From positions 930,001 through 994,000 of the forward strand of contig NZ_CP113920.1 of the NCBI RefSeq assembly GCF_029395535.1: a DNA stretch of 64,000 nucleotides. The letters are read 5' to 3'. Numbering within the stretch: the first letter of the stretch is position 1; each line of letters opens with the position of its first letter. The notes below the pieces were generated by a model. It ran no database searches. It was not told where the DNA came from and worked only from the letters and a program-made list of their open reading frames with translations. The DNA is from Bifidobacterium sp. ESL0732 (GTDB taxonomy: Bacteria; Actinomycetota; Actinomycetes; Actinomycetales; Bifidobacteriaceae). Both the position numbers and the translations under genes were made by a program. Below are positions 8,240-17,393 of the stretch, in pieces.

Positions 8240-11200
8240 ATGAGTTCCAACGGCAGTGTCGATATCAAACGAATTGTGGCCGAGGTAATCGGTTCCAGGC
8301 CCCGGATAAACGGGCAGACAGTCGACCGAAGTGTCGCCGCGATTGTATCCGTCGAACATGATGTCCGGTTTTTCCCAGCGACCTTGCATGCGTTGTTGGG
8401 TCAGAAAGTTCTGCCACGCACCATCGTCATCGGCGATTGCACGGGTGGTACGGCGCAGCCGATGCGCACCGGATTCACCGTCTCGTCTCTGCCTGAGCTT
8501 GGCCATGGTGCGGCACAGCAGCTTATGCCGGAACCTCCCGAACGCGTGGATATTCAACTGGTGCGTGCCGCCGGGGCACGTTCCTTTTCCGATGCCGTGG
8601 GCAAAGCGTTCCGTTATGCCAGTCTTCCCGCCTCCATCCGTGCGCTTTGGCTTTTGCATGACGATTCCAGGCCTGTGGGTGACAGTTGTCTGGAAGCATT
8701 GGTCGAAGCTTGGCATAATACGCCTACGGTTTCGCTGATAGGTGCCAAACAGCTTGACTGGTCTGGTTCGGCTCTCCACGATGTCGGCAGTTACGCCGGC
8801 AAGCACCGTTTGGAAAGCCTCGTGGTCGACGGTGAACCTGACCAGGAGCAGTATGACGGACGTGCCGATGTGTTTGCCGTTTCGCTGGCCGGTGCCTTGC
8901 TGCCTTTGCAGACCAAAAAAGATACCGGGGAAATCAATCCGTGGTTCACCACCTATGCCGAAAGCGCCGATTTCTCGCGTCGCATCTGCGAGGGCGGCGG
9001 GCGCGTCATTGTCGTACCGCAAGCTCATATCGCACACCGTCGCGCGCGTTTCGAAGGCATACGTAGCCGTGCAGGCGAGCCCATCGACGAAGACAACCCA
9101 TTGGATTCCACGTCATCGATTCTCGACGCCGCGCAAAAATACTATTACACCGATATTCGCACTCTAGTCTGGCCGCTTATGTGGGTGCTGAATCTTTTCC
9201 GTGCGCTGTTGCATGCCATTGGCGCTCTTCTTGCCAAAAGCCCGTGGCGAGCGTGGTGCATCTTATGCCTGCCTTGGCGCGCTCTGGGTGAATTGCCGCA
9301 GATGATTCACGCCCGTCGTCAGCAGAAGATACGTCACGGGGCCGGAACGGCGGCATTGGATCTGCTCACGGCCGACCATAAGCAGATTGAGGAATGGCGC
9401 AAGCGCAGCCGTGCTCTCGATAGCCAGCAGCATACCGAGCTCTTGAGTCCTCTTGCGAAAAGCCACCTGCGCATGCGCGCTGTACGGCGTTTTGGTCTTG
9501 CCGCTCTGATGTCCGTTGTGGCCTTTGTGGTGGTTGTTGCCTTTGAATGGGACGTATTCCGTGAGGTTTTGGGTGGTTCCAGCCTTTATTCGTCATCGTT
9601 GTTGCCAAGCGGGGCGAGTTTTTCGACATTGCTTTCGGCGGCAAGTACGCCGTGGGCGTTTGGGATCGGCATCGGTGTGCCGGCGCCTCCCGCGCCATGG
9701 CTCATGGTCTGGCTTGTGGTCTCCGTGGTTACGATTGGCCATCCTGTCCTTGCCATTTCGTTGATGTACTTCCTTGCCGCACCGGCTATGGCCCTGGCCT
9801 TCTGGGCCTTGGCAGGTGTATTCACCCGTTCCGACTGGGTGCGTGTGGTCGTCGGGTTGCTCTGGGTCGCTTTGGCTTTTGCTCTGGGCGCGTTCGGCAA
9901 TGCCAATATTCCGTTGCTGATGACGATGGTCTTCCTGCCGGCGGCCTTTGCGTTCACGTTTAGGGCCGTGGGGATGTATGGCACCGAGGACTTGGTACAT
10001 TCGCATGCTTCCATTCAGGCTGCAGGTTGTGCGGCATTGTGCTTCGCTGTGAGCGTGGCCTGTGAGCCGCAGCTGATATTCCCCCTGATTGTCTGTCTGG
10101 TCTTTTTCCTTTTCGTCGTCCGTTCGCACCGGCTCATGTTGCTGCTTATTCCGGTGCCCGGATTGGCGCTTTTGCTGCCGACGCTGGTCAACAGCGTCCA
10201 TTATGCAAATGTGGGGGCTTGGAGGCAGCTCTTCGCCGACGTCCTTCAACCTCTGCCGGATTCAGCACCGGCCTCGCTCTCCTTCGGGCAGGTCATTTCG
10301 CGTGCTTTCGCCCTTCCGTTCGGAGGCGAAATGAGCTCGCGACTGTTCATCAGCCTGCGTGGATGGGAATCTTTGGGGATTCTGGCCGCACTGTGTGTCA
10401 TCGTCGTGGTGGCCGTGGTCGCGTTGCTGCTGCCGTTCGCGCTTCGAGCCTCGAGAATGATGTGGTTCGTAGCTCTTACTGGGCTCGTACTTGCTATGGC
10501 CGCTGCGCGTATCTGCGTATCTGTCGAAGGCAGTGACGCTTTCGCCGCGTCCGTGCTGCCGGGTGTCATGCTGACCCTTTTGGCATTGCTCTCTTGTGCC
10601 TGTATCGTTTCCGGTGGCGCCGTCAAGCGTTTCGTACCTTTGAGGATTTCGGAAAGCGAACAGGACAAGCAGAACCTTCAGACCGACACTGCTCAGGGCA
10701 AAGTTAAAGGTGTGGCCATCAAATTCGGGCGTGCGATGCTCGTCGTGGTACTGGCAATTTCCGTTTGCCTGGCCGGAGCATTCGGCATGATGTCACGAGG
10801 CAACCAGGTTGAGGCAAGCGATGCCGGATTGCCCATGGTTGCAGTAGACTATCTGCAAAACAATGAAAGCCATCGAATCTTGGCACTTCAGGCTGTATCC
10901 GGCAATCACATCGATTTTTCTGTGATGCGAACACGTCGCGGTGACCTTGTCGACGTCTCTCCTGCATGGAAGGCCAGTGTTGCTTCCGGCACCAGTGATC
11001 TGTCGGTTGATCTGATTGCCAAGGCAAGCAGCGAATTGCTTTCCAATGGCAACGACGATGCCATCAATTCTCTGACCAAACTTGGTTTTGGCGGTATCTA
11101 CGTTTCCGCCGACAAATCCGCTTCTGACCAGGACGCCACATTGCGTCTGTTCAGCAACATCAACTCCAGCGATGGTGCCCAATCACTGGTGAACGCTTCA

Positions 11201-11386
11201 AACGGAACCTATTACCGATTGACAAAAGTGGACGAAAATAAGCAAGGTGTGTCGCTTAAGGGTCAGAATGCCGCCCAACACAGCACTTGGCGTAGGACCT
11301 GGCTGTGGTGCTTGGGATTGGTAATGGTGATTTACGTTCTGGTGGCATTTCCCAGAACGCGCAGATACGGGCGGGAGCAGGCATGA
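8240..11386 (+). CDS. Large membrane glycosyltransferase, GT2 family with multi-TM C-terminus
   Basis: 1048 aa from the ATG at 8240; an in-frame ATG at 8162 would add 26 aa, and neither has a good ribosome site, so the start is uncertain. The N-terminal ~300 residues form a GT-A/GT2 fold (VAAIVSVEHDVRFFPATLHAL, LLHDDSRPVGDSCL, DFSRRICEGGGRV). The middle and C-terminal parts contain about 12 hydrophobic helices and a large predicted outer-face domain before a last helix near the end. It probably adds sugars to a lipid-linked envelope polymer; donor and acceptor are unknown. It overlaps the next gene by ATGA. Confidence 0.85.
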   Translation: MSSNGSVDIKRIVAEVIGSRPRINGQTVDRSVAAIVSVEHDVRFFPATLHALLGQKVLPRTIVIGDCTGGTAQPMRTGFTVSSLPELGHGAAQQLMPEPPERVDIQLVRAAGARSFSDAVGKAFRYASLPASIRALWLLHDDSRPVGDSCLEALVEAWHNTPTVSLIGAKQLDWSGSALHDVGSYAGKHRLESLVVDGEPDQEQYDGRADVFAVSLAGALLPLQTKKDTGEINPWFTTYAESADFSRRICEGGGRVIVVPQAHIAHRRARFEGIRSRAGEPIDEDNPLDSTSSILDAAQKYYYTDIRTLVWPLMWVLNLFRALLHAIGALLAKSPWRAWCILCLPWRALGELPQMIHARRQQKIRHGAGTAALDLLTADHKQIEEWRKRSRALDSQQHTELLSPLAKSHLRMRAVRRFGLAALMSVVAFVVVVAFEWDVFREVLGGSSLYSSSLLPSGASFSTLLSAASTPWAFGIGIGVPAPPAPWLMVWLVVSVVTIGHPVLAISLMYFLAAPAMALAFWALAGVFTRSDWVRVVVGLLWVALAFALGAFGNANIPLLMTMVFLPAAFAFTFRAVGMYGTEDLVHSHASIQAAGCAALCFAVSVACEPQLIFPLIVCLVFFLFVVRSHRLMLLLIPVPGLALLLPTLVNSVHYANVGAWRQLFADVLQPLPDSAPASLSFGQVISRAFALPFGGEMSSRLFISLRGWESLGILAALCVIVVVAVVALLLPFALRASRMMWFVALTGLVLAMAAARICVSVEGSDAFAASVLPGVMLTLLALLSCACIVSGGAVKRFVPLRISESEQDKQNLQTDTAQGKVKGVAIKFGRAMLVVVLAISVCLAGAFGMMSRGNQVEASDAGLPMVAVDYLQNNESHRILALQAVSGNHIDFSVMRTRRGDLVDVSPAWKASVASGTSDLSVDLIAKASSELLSNGNDDAINSLTKLGFGGIYVSADKSASDQDATLRLFSNINSSDGAQSLVNASNGTYYRLTKVDENKQGVSLKGQNAAQHSTWRRTWLWCLGLVMVIYVLVAFPRTRRYGREQA

Positions 11387-13104
11387 GCAACAGGAAGAAC
11401 ACTATGAACAACGACATGGATAGCGACAAGCGTCGTCCCACTGTTCCATCTGATCAACAGGCCGTTCCGACCCCGCCGGCACCTCCTGCCGTTTCGGCGT
11501 TTCCTGAGCGTTCAGACTATATCGGCAATGCAGTGAACGACGTCCCAACGCAAGTTTCGGAAACCGGTTCTGAGACGGAAGACGTAGCTGTGCCACGTTC
11601 ACGTGTCGTTTCACGCGTTCTGCTGGCCGTGATTACCGTCATCGTACTGGTCGCTTTGATTGTCGCGGTGGTGCTCCTGCCTTTGCCCGGCTGGCTTGTC
11701 GATTCCGCCAAGGCCGGTAATGCCACCGCCGCGAAGCAAGTCAACCAGACTGATCTTACCTATTACTGCCCTTCGCGCATGGCGCTTTCCGACAATGAGA
11801 AATATGGTGACAGCGCTTTCCAAGCCTCGGAAGGCAATATGACCTCGTCTGCACGCTACTCAGCTTTCGGCTCTGTCTATGAGGCCACCGTCGGCGCGGT
11901 CACCAATGGCAGTGAAGCGGACAACAAGAAACTTTCTGGTGGCGACACCGTCGACAGCGCGAGCGTCAAAACCTATTCCGGTTCTGTCGATAAGGGTTCG
12001 CAGGCGTTTGAAACGCGGCTGTTGGCGGCAAAATCCGGTACCGGTGCCGCCGCATCCGTGGCTTCATGGGCCACTGACGGCGATTTGAAGGGCCTGTCCG
12101 CCTCCACTTGCGTCGCGCCATCGCTGGAACAGGATTTCCTGCTCGGCCCCACCACCACGGGAGCGACGCAGCAATTGTCCGTTGCCAATTTCTCGGCGAA
12201 AGCCACCTCGTTGCAGGTTCAGGTCTTCAGCACCAAGCACGGTACACCTCTGCAGCTTTCCACAGGCAACATCGTCAATATCGGGGCCAATGGCGAGGCG
12301 ACCTTGGAACTGTCCGCAGCAGCCCCCAATAACGAAGCTCTTTTCGTCAAGGTCAAAAGCAAAGAGACACCGATTGCCGCGGTCGTGCGCAGCGTAGAGA
12401 TGGATGGGCTCAATGCCAAGGGCTCTGATTACGCGGTGCCGCTGAACGCCGCTTCGAAAAAGGCCTATCTGCCGGGGATTGCTGGCGATGACGATGTAAC
12501 CGTTTTCGCCCGTTCGCAGCTTGATACGGATCTGAACCTTTCATGGGTTGACGGCAATGGGGCGACACCGGCCAAGACGCAGCATCTTGAGGCAGGTAAA
12601 GTCGTTCCGGTCGATTTGGGCAAGGCTCCCGAAGGAGTCGACGGGCTTGAAGCAAGTGCGGCAAGTCCTATTGATGTCACGGCCAAAGTGACCCAGAACG
12701 CGGATTCCGGAACCGATTTCGCCTATGTGTCGCCTACCGGGACTTTTGACCAAACGGCAGTCGTGGTCCCCGATCATACCGAGGGAGCGCTTACGTTCCT
12801 GAATACCTCGGATAGTGAGACCAAAGCGTCCTTGCGCGGCTATGATGCCTCAGGCAAGCCGGCGGGAAGCAAAGAGATTACGATTCCGGCGTACGCCGGA
12901 ATGAGTATCGCGGCCAAGGACGTTGACCAGAATGCCGTGATGTTCACGTTGAAAAACGGGAAAAACGTGTCCATGGGCATGAGGCTTACCCAATCGGATG
13001 TGACAGGGGACAAGCTTGCCGCAGTCGCCTATCTTGCTTCCTCGGCCCTCGAACCGCGGAATATGCAGGTGTGGGTCAACGACAACGCCGGTATCGTGCG
13101 CTAG
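11383..13104 (+). CDS. DUF5719-type membrane-anchored extracellular protein
   Basis: 573 aa from the ATG at 11383, which overlaps the glycosyltransferase stop (ATGA) and so suggests translational coupling. A cytosolic ~70-aa tail precedes one helix (about residues 66-91, VLLAVITVIVLVALIVAVVLL), followed by a ~480-residue extracytoplasmic beta-rich domain. I recognise the actinobacterial family usually found next to this kind of glycosyltransferase, of unknown function. The coupling suggests it works with that enzyme at the outer membrane face. It converges on the next gene and shares its stop site. Confidence 0.75.
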   Translation: MSNRKNTMNNDMDSDKRRPTVPSDQQAVPTPPAPPAVSAFPERSDYIGNAVNDVPTQVSETGSETEDVAVPRSRVVSRVLLAVITVIVLVALIVAVVLLPLPGWLVDSAKAGNATAAKQVNQTDLTYYCPSRMALSDNEKYGDSAFQASEGNMTSSARYSAFGSVYEATVGAVTNGSEADNKKLSGGDTVDSASVKTYSGSVDKGSQAFETRLLAAKSGTGAAASVASWATDGDLKGLSASTCVAPSLEQDFLLGPTTTGATQQLSVANFSAKATSLQVQVFSTKHGTPLQLSTGNIVNIGANGEATLELSAAAPNNEALFVKVKSKETPIAAVVRSVEMDGLNAKGSDYAVPLNAASKKAYLPGIAGDDDVTVFARSQLDTDLNLSWVDGNGATPAKTQHLEAGKVVPVDLGKAPEGVDGLEASAASPIDVTAKVTQNADSGTDFAYVSPTGTFDQTAVVVPDHTEGALTFLNTSDSETKASLRGYDASGKPAGSKEITIPAYAGMSIAAKDVDQNAVMFTLKNGKNVSMGMRLTQSDVTGDKLAAVAYLASSALEPRNMQVWVNDNAGIVR

Positions 13105-13538
13105 AGTTCGGTGCCGGTCCAGTCCGGATCGATTTCCTCGGGCCGGCGGCCATAGAGATCGGCGAGTCTTGAGACCAAGGCGTCACGGATGGCCCATTCG
13201 AGTTCCGTTTTGTTGGGATGGTGCATCTGCATGGGCATCCGGTAAAGCACAATGCGGGCAGGAATGCCGTGATTGGCATTGAAGCTCTGGGATGTCGGGT
13301 TGCGTTTGGGCTCCCAAGGTGCAGGGGTGGATGGTGGCACATCTTCGACAGCGAATTGCACCGGGCGCACAAGCTCCGGCCATGCTGTCAGAAGCCGTCG
13401 GATCTGCGAGGAGACCATGTCGTCGAACATGCCGCTACGTGTGCGATAACGAGGTAGACGTACGCCGAACATCGGCGTTCTCGAACCCCGTCCATGCCGA
13501 TTCCGATAGACGTGGGCCTGCCAAGGTGGTCGCAACAT
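13101..13538 (-). CDS. Zincin-like metallopeptidase-family protein with degenerate active site
   Basis: 145 aa. The segment MVSSQIRRLLTAWPELVRP...FAVEDVPPSTP matches the small minimal-zincin (DUF1025-like) family found next to similar loci in Actinobacteria. In active members an HExxH motif follows near the C-terminus. Here the corresponding stretch reads DALVSRLADLYG, so both His and the Glu are absent. The protein is probably not a protease, or it has another role. Its stop codon shares the CTAG at 13101-13104 with the converging gene. Confidence 0.7.
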   Translation of the reverse strand: MLRPPWQAHVYRNRHGRGSRTPMFGVRLPRYRTRSGMFDDMVSSQIRRLLTAWPELVRPVQFAVEDVPPSTPAPWEPKRNPTSQSFNANHGIPARIVLYRMPMQMHHPNKTELEWAIRDALVSRLADLYGRRPEEIDPDWTGTEL

Positions 13539-13631
13539 GGTTTCATTCTATGGTGCGCCATAGGCATTGGTAGTCGTAACATAAAGGGATATTGGGTAGT
13601 GGGGTCACCCGCGAAACGAACGGAGCAATCG

Positions 13632-14444
13632 ATGGCAGCAGGGGCGAATGCGGCGATAGAAATGTGGCACGACCATGATCTTTCCAATTTTGTTGACAAC
13701 GTAAAGGTGATCGCCTTCGATTTGGACAACACGCTTGCCCGTTCAAAGAAACCCATGCATGCTGACATGGCCTCGCGCTTTTCCACTCTGACTCACCTCA
13801 TCGATGTGGCCGTCATCACTGGTGGCCGTTTCGAGCTCGTCAAAAGCCAGGTGCTCGATGTGCTTGAACCTGATGCCTGCCGCTCCCGCATCCATGTCAT
13901 GCCGACTAGCGGTACGCGTTATTTTCGCTGGAACGATGGCCAGTGGCAGTGTGTCTATTCCAACGACCTTGATATGGCCGACCGCAAAAGCGCCATTGCC
14001 TCGATCGAACGTCATGCGCGTGAGCAGGGCATTTGGCTGGAACATGCCTGGGGGCACCGTATCGAGGATCGTGGCAGCCAGATTACGTTTTCGGCCTTGG
14101 GGCAGGAAGCCCCGTTGGACGAAAAGGAACATTGGGACCCTGACAACAGCAAGAAAAACCGGCTTGCAGAAGCGGTGGCCGTTGATTTGCCCAATCTGCT
14201 GGTGCGTTCCGGTGGGTCAACGAGCATTGACATCTCTGCCCGTGGCATCGACAAGGCCTATGCTGTGCGTAAGTTGTGCGGCATTTTGGGATGTAACGTC
14301 GATCAGGTCGTTTTTATCGGCGACCGTATGGATCCGGATGGCAACGACTATCCCGCAGCTGTCATCGGCACGAAGCCGATTCTCGTCGCCGGGCCTCTTG
14401 ATACGCTTCAGGTCTGCGACCGTCTTATCGCGGCCTTGTCGTAG
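13632..14444 (+). CDS. HAD-superfamily (IIB type) hydrolase
   Basis: 270 aa from the ATG at 13632, which has ACGGAG 7 nt upstream; the open frame extends further upstream without homology. The nucleophile motif is AFDLDNTLA (D30, D32). The C-terminal motif IGDRMDPDGNDYPAA coordinates Mg, and the large cap between them is of the phosphomannomutase/sucrose-phosphatase type. It most likely dephosphorylates, or acts like eukaryotic phosphomannomutase on, a sugar phosphate. Its position beside envelope glycan genes suggests nucleotide-sugar supply (inference). Confidence 0.82.
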   Translation: MAAGANAAIEMWHDHDLSNFVDNVKVIAFDLDNTLARSKKPMHADMASRFSTLTHLIDVAVITGGRFELVKSQVLDVLEPDACRSRIHVMPTSGTRYFRWNDGQWQCVYSNDLDMADRKSAIASIERHAREQGIWLEHAWGHRIEDRGSQITFSALGQEAPLDEKEHWDPDNSKKNRLAEAVAVDLPNLLVRSGGSTSIDISARGIDKAYAVRKLCGILGCNVDQVVFIGDRMDPDGNDYPAAVIGTKPILVAGPLDTLQVCDRLIAALS

Positions 14445-14579
14445 CTGAGGCAGCAGGATTCGCTGTCGGGATTGTGCATATCCTATTGCGACACGCCCGG
14501 AATGTGGATAACCCACAGCATTCGACCACAGTGGTCGGTTTTGCGTCGGTTCTAACGGAGAATCCGCTAGCTTTGAGAT

Positions 14580-15296
14580 ATGGGAACTGTAGTTTCGCGA
14601 TTTTTTGATGCATTACGATTTTGGTTTGCTGCCATTCGCGATCTCCTGCTGCCGCGTGGCTGTGCGGGATGCGACAAACCGGATGAGGTGCTTTGTTCTT
14701 CTTGCATGCTGCTTTTTCGGCATGTCTATCGCAAAGTGCTTCCTGGCGATGTCGGCCGCTGCTATGGATGTTCTTGGTATCAAGGGGCTGTGCGCCATGC
14801 GATTCTCGATTGGAAAGACCACGGCGATGAGGAATGTGACTGCGATTTTGCATCAGTGCTCGTTGATTTGGCCCTAAAGGTACTTGAAAGGCCGACGTCT
14901 TATGGACGAATCCGGATTCTTAGCTTGGTTCCGGCACCCTCGTCGGCAGCTTCCATGCACCGCCGTGGTCGATGGCAGACATTGCCGCTTACCAGGTTGA
15001 TGGCTCGCCGTTTGAATGACCATGGGTTTTCAGCTGAAGTCAGACCAGTGTTGAAACTTGAAGGGGTATATGGCAAATCCGTACAGGCGTCAGGTGCCGC
15101 ATCCCGTTCGCGAAGGATTGAAGGGCATGTGCAGGTTGTCGGGGATTTGAGGGGTGACGACTCGTTGTTTATCGTCGTAGACGATATCGTGACCACTGGC
15201 GCCACGATGGGGCAGTGCATATCCGCGTTGCGCGCAGCCGGGGCCTGTGATGTCATCGGTCTTGCGTTGGCTTGTACTCCGAATCGGGACGAATAA
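14580..15296 (+). CDS. ComF-family phosphoribosyltransferase-like protein
   Basis: 238 aa. An N-terminal zinc-ribbon has four cysteines (C28, C31, C39, C42), followed by a further CYGC pair. The C-terminal PRTase domain carries the PRPP-binding loop IVVDDIVTTGATM near residues 195-207. ComF proteins are needed for DNA uptake in competent bacteria and are common in non-competent ones, where the role is unclear. The gene stands alone, 27 bp from the convergent umuC gene. Confidence 0.88.
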   Translation: MGTVVSRFFDALRFWFAAIRDLLLPRGCAGCDKPDEVLCSSCMLLFRHVYRKVLPGDVGRCYGCSWYQGAVRHAILDWKDHGDEECDCDFASVLVDLALKVLERPTSYGRIRILSLVPAPSSAASMHRRGRWQTLPLTRLMARRLNDHGFSAEVRPVLKLEGVYGKSVQASGAASRSRRIEGHVQVVGDLRGDDSLFIVVDDIVTTGATMGQCISALRAAGACDVIGLALACTPNRDE

Positions 15297-15322
15297 CGGG
15301 GTTGTATCGGCGGTTGGATTCG

Positions 15323-16639
15323 CTAATTGGCGTGGGCCACAGCCATCTCGTCCCAACGTGTCGTGCAACGGGGGGAAAGCATCTCGCGCCTCATCGTCCA
15401 TGAGGCTGACGTATCCTCATCACCGCGTCCTTTTCCGCGCATCCCGCCATAGCCGATGCCGACACGAGCCGTACCGAATTTCTTGTTGGCCTCGTCGATG
15501 ACGGCTCCCAGATTGTGATCGTCCCGTCTGGCTTCGAACCCGTGTAAAGTGCTGAAATCCTTGGCGTCCTGCAGCCCTAGCAGGAGCACCCCGGCACGAA
15601 TATAACGGGCGTGCGGGTCGGCCCGGCCGCGCATGGCCTCGCACGCGGCCTTGGCGATGATTAGCGGGTCGTCGCTCGGGTCGCGCAGGGTGGTCGTCGC
15701 ATGAAAGGACTGATAGCTGTTTTCCGGACCGAACGGGCTCGTGGCGCAGAATGCGGCGACGTGCGAACACAGGCTTGACTGACGGCGCAGCCTGCGGCAC
15801 GCCTTTTGGGCGTAGACGCTCAGGGCTTGATTCAGTTGGGCCATGTCGGTGACGGGTTTTGAGAACATGCGTGAACACAGGATTTCCGACTTGCGTTTGC
15901 CGTCATTGGCGCTCGCATCACCGACGATGCAGGGAATCCCCTTGAGTTCCAGCACGGTGCGTTCCAAGGTGATGGAGAAACGATGCCTGATAGACACCGG
16001 GTCCTGATTCCGCAGGTCGAGCGCAGTGAGGATGCCCAAAGCCTGCAATTTGCGTGTGAGTCGTCTGCCTACACCCCATACGTCGCTCACCGGTATGGAG
16101 GCGAGAGCGGCATCGCCATATTGCGCTTCGATGTCGCTGAAGAGGCTCACCCCGCCGCTTGAGGGATGCTTTTTGGCCCAGTGGTTGGCCACTTTGGCCA
16201 GTGTTTTCGTCGGTGCGATGCCTACGCTCACCGGTACGCCGACGCCTTCCAACACGGCCTTGCGCATGGCCTTCGAAATCTGCATGGTCTCTGCAGTGCC
16301 CGTTGAGGGGTTCAGGAAGCACTCGTCGATGGAATAGATTTCCTGACCTGGCATGAACCGGCTCATCACTGACATCATTCGCGCCGACAGGCTGGCGTAC
16401 AGCTCGTAGTTAGAGCTGCGGGCCACCACGCCGGCCTGTTCCGCCTCTTCTCGGATGCTGAACCATGGCGTGCCCTCTTTGATGCCCAGTTGCTTTGCCT
16501 CCGCACTACGGGCCACCACACATCCGTCATTGTTCGAGAGCACCACGACCGGCTTATCGGCAAGTCTCGGGTCGAAAACGCGTTCACAGGAGGCGAAGAA
16601 ACTGTTTGCGTCGGCCAGTACCTGAAGCGATTCGCTCAT
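15323..16639 (-). CDS. umuC: Y-family translesion DNA polymerase, UmuC-like
   Basis: 438 aa. The N-terminal catalytic segment [19 protein letters not shown] and the second metal motif SIDECFLN identify a Y-family polymerase; [15 protein letters not shown] and [18 protein letters not shown] are the UmuC-type palm and helix-hairpin-helix regions. It bypasses lesions under SOS control. The start lies 9 bp after the umuD stop on the same strand, so both are transcribed from the SOS promoter at 17313-17336. Confidence 0.93.
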   Translation of the reverse strand: MSESLQVLADANSFFASCERVFDPRLADKPVVVLSNNDGCVVARSAEAKQLGIKEGTPWFSIREEAEQAGVVARSSNYELYASLSARMMSVMSRFMPGQEIYSIDECFLNPSTGTAETMQISKAMRKAVLEGVGVPVSVGIAPTKTLAKVANHWAKKHPSSGGVSLFSDIEAQYGDAALASIPVSDVWGVGRRLTRKLQALGILTALDLRNQDPVSIRHRFSITLERTVLELKGIPCIVGDASANDGKRKSEILCSRMFSKPVTDMAQLNQALSVYAQKACRRLRRQSSLCSHVAAFCATSPFGPENSYQSFHATTTLRDPSDDPLIIAKAACEAMRGRADPHARYIRAGVLLLGLQDAKDFSTLHGFEARRDDHNLGAVIDEANKKFGTARVGIGYGGMRGKGRGDEDTSASWTMRREMLSPRCTTRWDEMAVAHAN

Positions 16640-16648
16640 GACGGCCTG

Positions 16649-17299
16649 TTAGTTATGCCGCTGTGGGAAGGGGTAGATGGTGGCGCCGCCGGACCATCCT
16701 CGGCTGTGTGCCGCAAGTCCGGTGGTTCCGTTCGCTCTCTCGATGGCGTCGGTTTTGTATCCGGATGTGGCCGACATGCCAGGACGAGTGATTCCAGGCA
16801 AAGCGGAGCCGAACCGACTGGAACGGCTTTGTGTATGGAAATTGCCGATGACGACACCCCAAATCACCAGTTCTTCGGCGTTCTCGGGGGAGAAATCAGG
16901 ATAATGGGGATTCTCCGGATGCAGAATCGGTGTCGTTCCGCGCATAACAAGACGTTTGACGGTCAGCTCATCATCGAGAACGGCCACTACCACGTCATCG
17001 GCTTGTGGCTCAAGCGAGCGGTCGACCACCAAAAGGTCGCCGTCCCAGATGCCTGCTCCCTCCATGGAGTCCCCGGCGACCGTGATGATAAAAGTCGTGT
17101 CTGGATTGCGGATAATGTGTTCGTCAAAGCTGAAATCACCGGCAAAATAATCTTGTGCTACAGAGGGAAAACCTGCATGCACCGCCTCCAGCGCGATGGG
17201 GACTGGTGTCGGCGCCAGTGTCGAGCGAAAAATCTGAGTGACCCTGCAACCCTGCCTCGAATCATTGCCTGCCAGTCTGCATGATGCTGTCGATGCCAT
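16649..17299 (-). CDS. umuD: UmuD-like S24 self-cleaving peptidase with C-terminal extension
   Basis: 216 aa. The pattern HAGFPSVAQDYF gives an A42-G43 cleavage site, with catalytic Ser78 in AGDSMEG and Lys115 in LTVKRLV, and the S24 fold ends near residue 153 (IWGVVIGNFH). About 60 further residues, Ser/Gly/Arg-rich, are absent from the ~140-aa E. coli protein. RecA-stimulated autocleavage should give the active UmuD' partner of UmuC. GGAGGTG lies 4 nt before the ATG and an SOS box just upstream. Confidence 0.9.
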   Translation of the reverse strand: MASTASCRLAGNDSRQGCRVTQIFRSTLAPTPVPIALEAVHAGFPSVAQDYFAGDFSFDEHIIRNPDTTFIITVAGDSMEGAGIWDGDLLVVDRSLEPQADDVVVAVLDDELTVKRLVMRGTTPILHPENPHYPDFSPENAEELVIWGVVIGNFHTQSRSSRFGSALPGITRPGMSATSGYKTDAIERANGTTGLAAHSRGWSGGATIYPFPQRHN

Positions 17300-17312
17300 C
17301 TCACACCTCCAA

Positions 17313-17336
17313 ATATTCGAACGTTTGTTCGAATAT
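17313..17336 (-). promoter_or_regulatory. LexA (SOS) box upstream of umuDC
   Basis: A 24-bp palindrome with 10-bp perfect arms around 4 nt contains CGAAC-N4-GTTCG, the LexA box of Actinobacteria and Gram-positives. It is 14 bp upstream of the umuD start and should repress umuDC until DNA damage. Confidence 0.92.
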
Positions 17337-17393
17337 CATTGTGTCAAACAGTCGAGACAATAAAAATAGAACAAGTGTACGATTCTATAAAGA

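Noticed and set aside
14503..14511. TGTGGATAA, a perfect DnaA-box complement upstream of comF
   Set aside because: Single copy, no cluster or AT-rich unwinding region and no dnaA/dnaN nearby; not an origin.
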